From the NCBI GenBank assembly GCA_022606135.1, contig JABYQN010000013.1:868001-932000 (forward strand): 64,000 bases of DNA, written 5' to 3'. Made by a program: the position numbers and the translations under genes. Position 1 is the first letter of the stretch. Each line of letters opens with the position of its first letter. The notes beneath the pieces were generated by a model that did no database searches, was not told the origin of the DNA, and saw only the letters and a list, made by a program, of their open reading frames with translations. Below are positions 42,660 to 53,465 of the stretch, piece by piece. This DNA is from Fomes fomentarius. Its lineage: Eukaryota > Basidiomycota > Agaricomycetes > Polyporales > Polyporaceae.

Positions 42660-43600
42660 TGGGCGATCAGTCTAGTCACATCAAACAAGTCAAGCGTTCA
42701 CTTTCTAAGCAGTACAAGATGACGGACTTGGGACCTGTACAGTGCTTCCTTGGTCTTCGTATCACTCGTGATCGATCTACTCGTATGATTGACATCGACC
42801 AGAAAGAGTACATCCAGTCTGTTCTCGAGCGCTTTCAGATGGCTGACTGTAAACCCTCACGTACACCCCTTCCTGCTGGTGCTGTCTTGGCAAGTGCCGA
42901 CGAACCAGCTTCCGATCAGTTCAGGCAATGCTACCAGAGTCTCATTGGCAGTCTTTTGTACGCCATGCTCGGAACGCGTCCTGATATCTCCTTCGCTGTC
43001 ACACGGTTATCAAAGTACAATGCCAATCCCTCTGAGGCGCACATGAGTTATGCGAAGTATGTCCTGCGTTACCTTCAAGGGACAAAGGCGTATCGCTTGC
43101 GCTACAAGGGAGCGTCTAATGACGGTCTGATTTCCTATTCAGATTCAGATTGGGCCAAAGACCGTGATGATCGGCATTCTACCTCTGGCTTCGTCTTCTT
43201 GATGGCAGGTGGTGCTATATCGTGGGCTTCGAGGCGTCAGCCTACCATTTCGCTTTCCTCTACTGAGGCGGAATATAAAGCGGCCTCTGATACCTGTCGT
43301 CAGTTGATCTGGCTGAGGACGTTTGGCGATGAACTTGGTGATGACTTGACCAGGCCGACACCCATGTGTTTAGACAACCAGGGTTCGATTTTCCTGTCAG
43401 TCAATCCAGTAGTCGACCGGCGTACCAAGCACATAGAGATTTGCTACCACTTCATTCGTGAACAAGTGGAGTCTGGCTCTGTCAAGATCTTCTATGTTGC
43501 GACTGCAGATCAGTTGGCTGATTCTCTCACAAAGAACGTGCCTTATTCCATTTTGGCAAAGTTCGTTGATGAGATCGGCCTTGTTTCCATTGCATCTTGA
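42660..43600 (+). CDS. Copia A Pol, 3' part (RT end and RNase H)
   Basis: 313 codons read from MGDQSSHIKQVKRSLSKQY, the sequence that follows YVDDLLL in copia reverse transcriptases. It continues with the RT thumb (FLGLRITRDRS, DIDQKEYIQSVLERFQM, PDISFAVTRLSKY) and RNase H (YSDSDWAKDRDDRHSTSGF, ISLSSTEAEYKAASDTC, YHFIREQVESGSVKI), stop 43598-43600. It is separated from the first part (ending 33990) by the gypsy element. It is not a gene of its own, though the ATG happens to open it. Confidence 0.9.
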
Positions 43601-43602
43601 AC

Positions 43603-43611
43603 GAGTGGGAG
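43603..43611 (+). other. Copia A polypurine tract
   Basis: GAGTGGGAG directly before the 3' LTR, conserved in copy B (48128-48136, minus). Confidence 0.65.
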
Positions 43612-44165
43612 TGTTGAACTTCCGGACTACCGGCTGTGCTCGGACCAGAGTTGTGTACACTTGTTTATGGTCATATGATTAGATAGGCTGTGTTCCTACT
43701 TACCATTTATGGTTTTCTTTGTTCTCCTACTGTACTTTCCCATGACTATATGGTTACTGTGCATTCCTGTGCGTACCAGTGTGTTCTACACTGCACCGGA
43801 CTCTTCTAGACCTTATGTCTGACTCATGCTATGACTGTATCTGACTCATACGCTGATACGGACTCTGACTCATCGTCTTATGGCTACATGTGACTGCTTC
43901 ATTCGCTGACTCATGGACTCATCCCTCATGTATAAAAGCAGTCCCTTCTTTGCCTCTGCTCTTCAGTTGTTTGCTCACTGACTGAAGAGTAAGTCCCTTA
44001 CATACATATGCTCTACTACTTCTTACTGACTTAGTACTTGTAGTCTCTCTTTGTTGTGACTTACAGGTACTTCACTATGCAATATAGTCGTTCGCTCACT
44101 GACTGAAGATCTCTCTCTGTTGTGACTTACAGTCACTCCTCGCCTTACAGGTTCAGAGTTCATCA
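43612..44165 (+). repeat. Copia A 3' LTR
   Basis: 554 bases. As far as I can compare by eye it is identical to the 3' LTR of copy B (47574-48127) but differs from both 5' LTRs (for example TGACTATATGGTTACTG, GCGTACCAGTGTGTT, GTCGTTCGCTC). It is followed by CACTC, which does not match the 5' flank GATTC. Confidence 0.93.
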
Positions 44166-45243
44166 CACTCTCCCAGAATCATGTCCCACTTGGAGAACAG
44201 GATGATCAGTTCAAGGGTTGACTGCTGTCTGCAGTAACTGCATGGGATGATCCGGTGGGCTGCTTCTGTACAGCCTACAGGCATCGCAACTTACATCTAT
44301 ATCATGACAGAATGCGTCACACTAGCTATGATTATGGTCACCTCGGATCTACCGCAAAACGATACCATCGCCCTCCTTGGCCAGGTTGTCGTAGTACACA
44401 GACATACATCAAGCGGAGATGAAGACGCAATGTGAGTTGCCCCCACGCCACCCACACCGACATCTTCTGTTGCAACTTTCCTCGCACAATGTGTCATCTA
44501 CCCATTCACCCCAGCACTTCAGTGCACTGCACTCTGGAAACACATTCCAGACGAGACAGACCTCACATTCATCCTTGACAGATGGCTCGTACAGCAAGCC
44601 GACAACTCCGTCAACACCCTCCTCTCTGACTCCTCCATCTTGACCTCTGACAGCCCATCGTGCACAGACCCTCCACTCAACAACATCCTTTTATTCCTCC
44701 CCCTCAACCGGTGCGATAACACATCCTTCCTCGTGCTCCTTGCACAGCTACCCTCGCACCCAACGCACACTGTGCACGATTAGCCCGTGCTCGCGAATGT
44801 GCGCGATCTTGAGCTGCTGTACAGTCTGCTCATGCTGCAGCAGCAAAGATGGAAGGGAAGGACAGGGGGTGGGATTGGAGTCAGAAGAGGAAGAGGAAGA
44901 GGAAGCTAGCACATGAGCAGACGGGAGTGGTGGTTAAATGGTATCAGGTTGAGGCACCCGTGTTGTAGCTTCAAGTACATAGTGGACTGTTACTAGCATG
45001 GAGCTCACTTCCATGTAATGCTGACACTCATCTTCAATCTCTGTTTCATAGTCAACATTTTATGTGGGGATACATCTATGTTTTGGAAACATGATACATG
45101 AGTGGGTGGTAGTAGGTGAAGTAAATACGTAGCTGTGATGGAGCTCAGACCAAGACTCAAGAAATCAAGCTCAAGAACAGTGTGCGAGTAGATGCCTGCT
45201 TTGCAGGTATCTGCATCTATGGAGAGAGGAGAATCATATGCAG
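44166..45243 (+). other. Segment between copia A and DUF6533 copy 2 3' half; unknown ORF fragment
   Basis: Near 44430-44783 a plus-strand frame reads FLAQCVIYPFTPALQCTALW, then DETDLTFILDRWLVQQADN and LLFLPLNRCDNTSFLVLLAQ. It looks like a coding remnant but matches nothing I know. From about 44960 to 45243 the sequence resembles, inverted, the 3' flank of DUF6533 copy 3 (54530-54705), so that part is the end of duplicated unit 2. A GAAGAGGAAGAGGAAGAG run lies near 44893. Confidence 0.4.
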
Positions 45244-45589
45244 CTATGGAGAACCATCGGATTCAACCACTGTGGTGTTGACCCTCTCCATCTCCATCTC
45301 CATTACTCCATCACTTCCCTGCAGCACACTCTGAACTCTGGATGTCTCCCCTGGTGCCGGCAACGATGAGCCCAATGATCCTATGACCCGACCGAAGTTC
45401 AGATTTGACATTGATGATACTTGAGAGTGCTGATGTGTTGCAGCATGGTTGGCTTCCTGTAGGTCTATGAAGAACCTAGATACAAGAATTGCAGTGAGGC
45501 TAGCAGATGAGACTGATCAGAATCCCTGATGCACCACAGATGATGAGGGTACATGCGGTTCTGAGAAGATGACAATAATACTCACTACG

Positions 45590-47010
45590 CACCTCAGAGG
45601 TCGTAAAAGGTCATATATAATGTCAGTCTTTTGCCACTTTACGACCCAAAGTCAGGGTTTGTTGGGCAGTAGTGATTTGATCGTATATTTGGAGAGCTCC
45701 GCAAACCCGACTTATTGTGCACATAAGTACAATCAGTATAGGCTCTACAGCTGGTTGCTGTTTGTGGCTGTTTGTATGCAGGTGCTTCTCACATGCAGAC
45801 CCTCGGCGCTTTGAACTTATTTCATTTTTCATCCACTCTTGAGTCTCCTGTCTGGGTGCAGCTTGCTTGATTCTCATGTGCTCTGTGCTCTCACTATGAC
45901 TGTGTCTGTCTATCCGGTTCTGGTTATACTCATCGTGATCTAGTCTCTAGTGAATCTGCTTGGCTAGGATCTGCTGCCACATTATGGTCCTCCGTTGCTC
46001 TGTCACTCCGTGCACTGTTACCTGGGGTCTCTTCGTGGATTCATTCAGGTATGTCATATCTTTTTGTGTCTATGGTCCCCTGCCTCAAGGTGTGTGGTTC
46101 CTATAGCCTTACCTTGTTTGTCAGCCGGCTCCCATCTCACATGGTACTCCGATCCTGCCTGGCCGTCTTTGTCTTATCCAGGTCATAGTCATCACCCCCA
46201 GGGTTTCTCACAATCCACTTCCTTGTTGCAAATGTATGTTGCAAATGTATCTAGTGGGCAGAGGACTGACAGGAGCACTGAACAGCTCCATAGCCCCAAT
46301 TCACCCCCACCCCACCCTGCCCCGCCCCGCCCTGTCGCTCTTCTTTGAGAGTGCCCCCCTGGTGTGTGTGATTGCTTGCATCACACCGCCGCTCTCAAAG
46401 AAGAGCCACTGGATGTTTGTGGTGCATCTGGATCTCTGCCATGTTGTCATGACTCGTGTCCGTGGTAGGCAAGTGTCCTTCTTGGGGAAGGCGCTAAGGA
46501 GGGAGGGCTGCAAGAGCCGTCAATCCATGTAAGTGCTTTCGCCACCTGCACTGGCCTCCTTCAAGCCATTCAGCAGTCAGGCAAGACCCCGCAAGTGCCA
46601 CCGACCCCGGCCTACTGCCACCTAACAAAATTGTAGTCCTAATGTATATACTGCCCTGTATGCTACGACACTCAATATATATTCATGCTATGCATCTTAG
46701 GTGCCTCCTTGAGGGCATCGTTACCGGTGTGGCTGCATGCAGTGGAGCAATGCATTCAAGGGATCGCATGCTGGAGGAAACCTGACACTCACTGAGAACA
46801 AGTGGGGAAATATACATCTTACGGGCGCTATGGAAAGGCGCGAAAGGGAAATTTCTATGTCAAAAATCCGGTACAGAACTTCAACCTTACATCGGGTATT
46901 TTACGCGGCGCTAAAGCCCCCCAAACCGTCAATTCTGACACTTCTCATGGTAAAACTGGCATGTCATTTTTTGCGACTATCTGGGCGCGCAGTGACTGCC
47001 AGGATTGTTT
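45590..47010. other. Extra 1.2-1.4 kb inside DUF6533 copy 2, origin unknown
   Basis: DUF6533 copy 3 goes from GGATAATACTGCC (55032) to GGCAATCTGTGG (55073) in about 40 bases. Here the same landmarks (AATAATACTCAC, 45573; GATAATCTGTGG, 47021) are about 1.45 kb apart. Partial similarity near 46740-46810 (CATTCAAGGGATCGCATGCT) suggests two separate insertions. No transposase is recognisable. It holds a 17-base inverted repeat at 46337-46406. Confidence 0.5.
46337..46406. repeat. 17-base inverted repeat (possible hairpin)
   Basis: GCTCTTCTTTGAGAGTG (46337-46353) and CGCTCTCAAAGAAGAGC (46390-46406) pair with one wobble position around a 36-base spacer. Confidence 0.7.
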
Positions 47011-47568
47011 TCATGAACATTGATAATCTGTGGTGTAACTCCAAGTGGGTGCCAGAACTTGGAGCCATGCAAAATTAAAACTTACCGAGGACAAGGTGAA
47101 GCTGAGGTGGAGAATATTGAGTGTCACAAGGGTGCTACCAGTCCAGCAGACACTTTGTCAACTTCACTCCAACTTGGACCATCCATCACTAATATGGTTG
47201 ACACATACCCAAAATACAGTGTACCTGGAAATCTAGTGATCAATAATGACCTAGATGAACAAGGATTTGAACAGTGGTTCAGTAGTCACCATTTCTGAAC
47301 AAGATGTTTGAGAGGGAAGCTCCCTGGCCAAGGACCTTGATAGCTCTGCTTGTCTTATATGTTGCTTTCCATGTGATACACATGACAAGCAGATCTGATA
47401 TAGTGAGGCAAACCCTAGAAGTAATAGTAACTACAAATGATTGTCAGTATCAATCGGAATGACAGAGGTAAGGAAGGAACTACAACTAGTGCAAATGCAT
47501 GTGAGCAATGGTAGTCCTGAAGATGAAGCATGCACTAGACTTACTGATTTAATAGAGCTACAGACAAA

Positions 47569-47573
47569 GAATC
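47569..47573 (-). repeat. Target-site duplication GATTC (right partner, inverted)
   Basis: GAATC on the plus strand, i.e. GATTC on the minus strand right after the copia B 3' LTR. It pairs with GATTC at 29044-29048. Confidence 0.85.
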
Positions 47574-48127
47574 TGATGAACTCTGAACCTGTAAGGCGAG
47601 GAGTGACTGTAAGTCACAACAGAGAGAGATCTTCAGTCAGTGAGCGAACGACTATATTGCATAGTGAAGTACCTGTAAGTCACAACAAAGAGAGACTACA
47701 AGTACTAAGTCAGTAAGAAGTAGTAGAGCATATGTATGTAAGGGACTTACTCTTCAGTCAGTGAGCAAACAACTGAAGAGCAGAGGCAAAGAAGGGACTG
47801 CTTTTATACATGAGGGATGAGTCCATGAGTCAGCGAATGAAGCAGTCACATGTAGCCATAAGACGATGAGTCAGAGTCCGTATCAGCGTATGAGTCAGAT
47901 ACAGTCATAGCATGAGTCAGACATAAGGTCTAGAAGAGTCCGGTGCAGTGTAGAACACACTGGTACGCACAGGAATGCACAGTAACCATATAGTCATGGG
48001 AAAGTACAGTAGGAGAACAAAGAAAACCATAAATGGTAAGTAGGAACACAGCCTATCTAATCATATGACCATAAACAAGTGTACACAACTCTGGTCCGAG
48101 CACAGCCGGTAGTCCGGAAGTTCAACA
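47574..48127 (-). repeat. Copia B 3' LTR
   Basis: 554 bases, seemingly identical to the 3' LTR of copy A. Followed on its outer side by GATTC (minus). Confidence 0.93.
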
Positions 48128-48138
48128 CTCCCACTCGT

Positions 48139-49080
48139 TCAAGATGCAATGGAAACAAGGCCGATCTCATCAACGAACTTTGCCAAAATGGAATAAGGCA
48201 CGTTCTTTGTGAGAGAATCAGCCAACTGATCTGCAGTCGCAACATAGAAGATCTTGACAGAGCCAGACTCCACTTGTTCACGAATGAAGTGGTAGCAAAT
48301 CTCTATGTGCTTGGTACGCCGGTCGACTACTGGATTGACTGACAGGAAAATCGAACCCTGGTTGTCTAAACACATGGGTGTCGGCCTGGTCAAGTCATCA
48401 CCAAGTTCATCGCCAAACGTCCTCAGCCAGATCAACTGACGACAGGTATCAGAGGCCGCTTTATATTCCGCCTCAGTAGAGGAAAGCGAAATGGTAGGCT
48501 GACGCCTCGAAGCCCACGATATAGCACCACCTGCCATCAAGAAGACGAAGCCAGAGGTAGAATGCCGATCATCACGGTCTTTGGCCCAATCTGAATCTGA
48601 ATAGGAAATCAGACCGTCATTAGACGCTCCCTTGTAGCGCAAGCGATACGCCTTTGTCCCTTGAAGGTAACGCAGGACATACTTCGCATAACTCATGTGC
48701 GCCTCAGAGGGATTGGCATTGTACTTTGATAACCGTGTGACAGCGAAGGAGATATCAGGACGCATTCCGAGCATGGCGTACAAAAGACTGCCAATGAGAC
48801 TCTGGTAGCGTTGCCTGAACTGATCGGAAGCTGGTTCGTCGGCACTTGCCAATACAGCACCAGCAGGAAGGGGTGTACGTGAGGGTTTACAGTCAGCCAT
48901 CTGAAAGCGCTCGAGAACAGACTGGATGTACTCTTCCTGGTCGATGTCAATCATACGAGTAGATCGATCACGAGTGATACGAAGTCCAAGGAAGCGCTGT
49001 ACAGATCCCAAGTCCGTCATCTTGTACTGCTTAGAAAGCGAACGCTTGACTTGTTTGATGTGACTAGACTGATCGCCCAT
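48139..49080 (-). CDS. Copia B Pol, 3' part
   Basis: 313 codons, with only a few substitutions from 42660-43600 of copy A (for example QEEYIQ for QKEYIQ, FRQRYQ for FRQCYQ, GMRPD for GTRPD). It holds the RT end and RNase H (YSDSDWAKDRDD, SLSSTEAEYKAASD). Here it is contiguous with the upstream Pol DNA: ATTGTCATTCTTTATGTCGA and onward encodes IVILYVDDLLLMGDQ in the same frame, so the only barrier to one Pol is the G6 frame break at 49125-49130. Confidence 0.88.
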   Translation of the reverse strand: MGDQSSHIKQVKRSLSKQYKMTDLGSVQRFLGLRITRDRSTRMIDIDQEEYIQSVLERFQMADCKPSRTPLPAGAVLASADEPASDQFRQRYQSLIGSLLYAMLGMRPDISFAVTRLSKYNANPSEAHMSYAKYVLRYLQGTKAYRLRYKGASNDGLISYSDSDWAKDRDDRHSTSGFVFLMAGGAISWASRRQPTISLSSTEAEYKAASDTCRQLIWLRTFGDELGDDLTRPTPMCLDNQGSIFLSVNPVVDRRTKHIEICYHFIREQVESGSVKIFYVATADQLADSLTKNVPYSILAKFVDEIGLVSIAS

Positions 49081-50609
49081 CAGAAGTAAATCATCGACAT
49101 AAAGAATGACAATCGTGACGTGATCCCCCCTTGTCGCCGATATATGTAGATCCCAGCATCAGAATATGTCCGTGTAAATCCCAGATCTAGAAGCGATTGA
49201 TGGATTTTCGCATTCCACTGACGCGACACCTGCTTAAGACCATAGATAGCCTTTTTGAGTAGACAGACGTGATCTTCCTTCCCAGGAACGACCCAGCCTT
49301 CCGGCTGTTCCATATAGATCTCCTCATCTAGATCACCATTCAGGAACACAGTCTTGACATCCATTGACTCGATGTCCCAGTCCTCAAGCGCTGCATGTGC
49401 AAGTAGATACCGGATAGACTCAAACCGTGCCACTGGAGAGAATGTCTCATGGTAATCCTCTCCCCACACCTGAGTGAAACCCTTTGCAACCAGACGAGCC
49501 TTGTACCGCCCATCATGTTTGATGTCATAGACCCAGCGGTTAGAGACAACATGCCGGCCCTTGGGACGAGGAACGAGAACCCAAGTCTTATTCTCCATAA
49601 GCGACTCAAACTCCGACTTCTCAGCTTCGCGCCATTTCCCAGCATCAGGTGAGCGCATGGCTTCCTTGTGTGACTGAGGTAAGCCAGCTTTATACTGAGC
49701 AGCAGCTAGAAAAGCGAGTATCGTCTCCGCTTCACGCAGATTGCCATCCTTGTCGATCTGATTATCAGTACGTGCAGGATCGTCATACACGTTGTTATCA
49801 GTCCTGTCCTTGTGGGGAATACCAGCTTTTCCGCGATGAGGATGGTCACGAGCAATGCTTGGTTCATTAGCTCCCACTGGAGGGTGACGACCACGTTTGT
49901 GAGGAGGACGAGGAGGAATGACAGGAGGTGGCGTAGGAGGACGTTGTGGAGGAGGAGGAGGAGGCTCAGCAGGAGCTTCTGCAGGAGGAGCGGGATCAGC
50001 ATCTGCTGGAGGGTCAGGTTGTGGTGGTTCGAAGAGGTTGGGAGGAATGAAAGGAATTGCATCATTGGGATCGACCGAATCAGAGTCATCGTTCGAGGAA
50101 TCATCCGATTGATCATCTGAGAACGGACTGTCATCCAGGGTAGAAGGACGGTTGCCAGGTAAGTTATGAGCAGGGAAAGACTCTTTGTCAAATGTTGCAT
50201 CGCAGGACACGACGATAGAGCGGTTGGCTGGATTCCAAAACCTATACCCCTTGGAACCAGACTCATACCCAACAAAGATCATCTTGACAGCCTTCTTGTC
50301 AAGTTTCCCTTCGTGCTTTGCCTTCTGCACGTGGACAAAAGCTTTGCACCCAAGCACTCTGAAGTAAGAGATGTCCGGAATGGTACCATCCCAAACAGTG
50401 ATGGGGCACGACCACTTGTGCCATTGCATAGGTTGACGATTGTAGATATGAACGGCTGCGTCAAGAGCGAGTTGCCAGAAACCATGACTAAGGCCTGCTT
50501 GGTGGAGCATAGACAGAGCCTTTTCAGTGATAGTGCGGTTCCAGTGTTCAGCACGTCCATTCTGTTGAGGCGAACCCGGTAGAGTCTTCTGGTGCTCAAT
50601 ACCATGCAA
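49080..50609 (-). CDS. Copia B Pol, middle part (integrase end and RT)
   Basis: 509 codons from HGIEHQKTLPGSPQQNGRAE to the out-of-frame end after the G6 run. It covers the integrase C-terminal half, the Pro-rich spacer and most of RVT_2 (WVYDIKHDGRYKARLVAKGF, NGDLDEEIYMEQPEGW). The ATG at the start is internal to integrase and not a natural initiator; the frame is cut off from gag by the deletion at 50645-50650. Confidence 0.88.
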   Translation of the reverse strand: MHGIEHQKTLPGSPQQNGRAEHWNRTITEKALSMLHQAGLSHGFWQLALDAAVHIYNRQPMQWHKWSCPITVWDGTIPDISYFRVLGCKAFVHVQKAKHEGKLDKKAVKMIFVGYESGSKGYRFWNPANRSIVVSCDATFDKESFPAHNLPGNRPSTLDDSPFSDDQSDDSSNDDSDSVDPNDAIPFIPPNLFEPPQPDPPADADPAPPAEAPAEPPPPPPQRPPTPPPVIPPRPPHKRGRHPPVGANEPSIARDHPHRGKAGIPHKDRTDNNVYDDPARTDNQIDKDGNLREAETILAFLAAAQYKAGLPQSHKEAMRSPDAGKWREAEKSEFESLMENKTWVLVPRPKGRHVVSNRWVYDIKHDGRYKARLVAKGFTQVWGEDYHETFSPVARFESIRYLLAHAALEDWDIESMDVKTVFLNGDLDEEIYMEQPEGWVVPGKEDHVCLLKKAIYGLKQVSRQWNAKIHQSLLDLGFTRTYSDAGIYIYRRQGGITSRLSFFMSMIYF

Positions 50610-52414
50610 ACGAAGAAGTGTAGAGAACTCGTCTGAAGTGTATTCCCCCCTCGATCTGAGCGGATTGATTTGATCTTCTTGCCGGTCTGGTTCTCAGCCC
50701 ACGCCTTATAGTCTTTGAACACTTGGATCACGTCAGACTTGTGTTTAAGGAAGTAAGCACGAGCTAGACCAGAGGAGTCATCAATGAAACCAGCAAAGTA
50801 TTTCCAACCTCTGATAGCCTGAGTGCGCATTGGTCTGTCGAGGTCCGTATGGACTCGCTCGAGAACTTCAGTAGCGCGCTTCTCAGAAGGTGGAAAGGGG
50901 TTACGAGTGGATTTGCCAAAAGCGCATCCATCACACGGTTCTTCGTCTGCAGGATCAACAGCATCAACCCCCTTAGTATGCTTAGGAAGGTTGCGCAGAA
51001 TGTCCTTGCCTGCATGACCAAAACGACGGTGCCAGGTCTTGAACTTACGGACATTGAGATGGACGCGCTTGCCGTTGTGGAGCTCAATAATAGTCCAATA
51101 ACAATTAGACGAAGGGTTGTATCGCGCCTCCAGGATCTTACGACCCTTGATATGGATCGTCAAACCATGTTTGACAGCACCATAAGGCAGCTTGTTGAAA
51201 ATGCACATGCGCCCATCCCCTTGAAAGAGGGAGTAACCATTGCGCTCAATGGAGCCAGTTGAGAAGATGTGACCAATGGTGCCTGGTATGTAGTAGACGT
51301 GGTTCAGAGTAATTGCTACCTTCTGACCATCTAACCAGGTTTCTCCAGACAGAGTTCCTTCCCCAAGTGCCTGAATGATGCTGCTATCACCTTGTCCAGC
51401 AGTGTTAAACAGTACAGGCGTATCGAAGGGTTGGTACTCAATGAACTCAGAGAGATCACCAGTGATGTGTTGAGAGGCTCCAGAGTCCATCAGCCATGCA
51501 GTCCAGTTCACACTGTTCGAGACCATAGCCTCATCATAGAAAGAAGCAGTGATGTTAGACGAACCAGCTACAAGTACAGATGATACAGACTCGGTAGTGA
51601 TGTGCGCATGATTATGAGAAGTGTCCTTATTCTTCCCCTTGTCCTTATCCTTGTCTTTGTCCTTCCCTTTACCCTTGCCCTTGCCTTTGGGACGCTTCTC
51701 AGGGTACTTCTGATAGCAGTCGGACTTGTGATGAGAGCCACTCCCACAATGAGAGCAGGGACCCTTGGGCTTTGGCTTGGTCTGGGAGACCTTGTTCGCA
51801 GACTGGCCGTTCTTGCGCATGGACTCCTCAGCCAAGGTCTTCGACTGGATGTTGTTGAGAGTGACCTTGTCGAGGTCTGTAGCCGCCATAAGCGCAGAGA
51901 CCATGGACCAGTACGACTCCGGGATCTTGGACATCAAGAGAAGGGCTTGCATGTTGTCAGAGAGCGTGACGCTGTTGCTACTGATTTTGCGCAGGCGTGT
52001 GATAAGACGCATCATCTGATCCTGAAGGGGCTTCTGTTCGTTCATCCAAGGCTCAGCAACGAGTGACTCGAACAAACCCCAGACGTGGGCACTGTTAGGC
52101 TTGCCAAACTTGTTCTGTAACACTTCCCAGGACTCAGCAGCAGTCATGTCCCTGGGTTGTCCACCCGAGACAGGAATCTGAGTGTCCAGAACGTAGTGAA
52201 AGTTTGGTGTGACACGCATGTACATTATGCCACGAGCTTGCCCATCAAGTTTGTCCCACTTGTCCTTGGCAGCTTGCTCAGTAGGATGAGTAGCACCTTT
52301 GACAACACTCCAACAGTCCATGAAGATGAAATAGCCCTTCATCTTGGCAGCCCAGTCATTGTACTGATTTGCCGAAGAGAGGACAGGGATAGAGTCGACT
52401 TTGATATCTCCCAT
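50279..52414 (-). pseudogene. Copia B Gag-protease-integrase part, frameshifted
   Basis: 711 codons, identical to copy A through gag, the zinc knuckle (CSHCGSGSHHKSDC), protease (MDSGASQH) and the first half of integrase up to SDRGG. The run at 50645-50650 then has six bases instead of seven, and the frame switches to nonsense (NTLQTSSLHFFV). The second and third integrase catalytic regions are thus lost from this polyprotein, so copy B cannot make a full Pol. Confidence 0.9.
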
Positions 52415-52570
52415 GATGGATAAGAGGTATTGGGGAGAATCGAGATATCCCTCCTTGAAGTCTAGAGTGAATGTGATAGGTGCGGCAGGGGGCGCAGTGA
52501 TGATAGGAGGAGGAAGGTAGACTGGAGGAAGAGGACTTGAATCGACAGGAGGGGAGTTTCCAAAGAGCGA

Positions 52571-52993
52571 TCAGAGATAGAAATTAGGACGGGATGAGGA
52601 GGGCTGTGCATGAGTTTCTTCCTGAAGATAAGGAAGAGGAACTCCGTGTTGTGGGTCGGTGTCCTGCTGCCAAGTTGCTGGATATGCCCAGTGGAAGGTT
52701 GGTTCGTACGGAAGAGGGAGTTGATTGTAGCGATTGGGACAGAGCTGTATGTCGCACTGGTCCCACTCCTGCTCTCCATCGTCGTAGACGTAGTGATAAT
52801 GATTGACCTGATTGTCTAGATCGAAGAGATGGGGCTGTTCTGAGCAATCAAAACTGATGCAGTAGAATGATGCTCTGCAAGTTCAGCGTTGACTTCAGTT
52901 TCAGAGTCGGAGCTGAGCTGAGGACTATTGGCAGTAGTAGGCGGCTCCAGTATGATGGTTCAGAGAAAAACGCGATGATTGACTTGCCACATG
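52571..52993 (-). CDS. Copia B upstream ORF in frame with gag
   Basis: Counterpart of 30076-30498 in copy A, with the same TGA (plus-strand TCA at 52571-52573) separating it from gag. Near-identical, apart from a substitution near 52967 (GAACCATCATACTGG for GTACCATCATACTGG). Confidence 0.45.
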
Positions 52994-53448
52994 CAAGATC
53001 TGGTAGAGAGGAACACCTATTGAGGCGAGCCAGAAGGTCAGGAAGCCGATATTCCCAACAATCCAGATAGAAGTCGCCAACTGTGCCCAAGAAAAGCTAT
53101 ACGGGTCTAGGTATCAAAAAGAGTATAGTAAGGAGGGTCCGAACAGTTGTCCTCTGGTCCAAAGGTGATAACCACCCTGGTTACAACAGCTGGCGGGTGC
53201 AAGTGCGTGGCCTGGCTGAGGCTACTTGAAAACCCATGTGCCGCGAAAGCACCAAAGGTTGTACAAAGATACTAGATAGCGACTACTAAAAAGCGCTCAG
53301 GGCTGTGTCACGAGCGCAGTAAAGTCCCCCTGGCAGCAGTGTCGGAGGGCACAGTCAAGAGTTAGGGAAAGTGGAGGAGGGTGCACAGGCAGAGAGTCAA
53401 CAAACAGAGTTTGCGCGCAGAGTGTCGACAGAGAAGCAACTGATTAGA

Positions 53449-53465
53449 GCGCAGGGCTCATAACC
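53449..53465 (-). other. Copia B primer-binding site
   Basis: Same 17 bases as in copy A (GGTTATGAGCCCTGCGC on the minus strand), abutting the 5' LTR. Confidence 0.8.

Larger units (their letters stand above)
29049..44165 (+). mobile_element. Ty1/copia LTR retrotransposon, copy A (interrupted by gypsy)
   Basis: Complete from 5' LTR (29049-29603) to 3' LTR (43612-44165), split by a gypsy element at 33996-42659; without it about 6.45 kb. Domain order is gag with zinc knuckle, protease, integrase, reverse transcriptase, RNase H, which defines Ty1/copia (Pseudoviridae type). The LTRs start TGTTGAAC and end GTTCATCA. Flanks do not form a target duplication with each other. Copy B (47574-54020, minus) is nearly identical in its interior. 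Confidence 0.93.
45244..47573 (-). pseudogene. DUF6533 copy 2, 3' half, displaced by inversion
   Basis: Read on the minus strand from 47573, GATTCTTTGTCTGTAGCTC continues the exon cut at 29048, then AAATCAGTAAGTC gives the donor seen in copies 1 and 3. VLGQGASLSNILFRNG follows (near 47300), then after the inserted DNA the last exon with SSMSNLNFGRVIGSLGSSLP and the stop at 45244-45246. Joined to 28242-29048 it aligns base by base with copies 1 and 3 through the break, including the shared intron. Extra DNA at about 45590-47010 interrupts the region matching the penultimate introns and exons. Confidence 0.8.
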
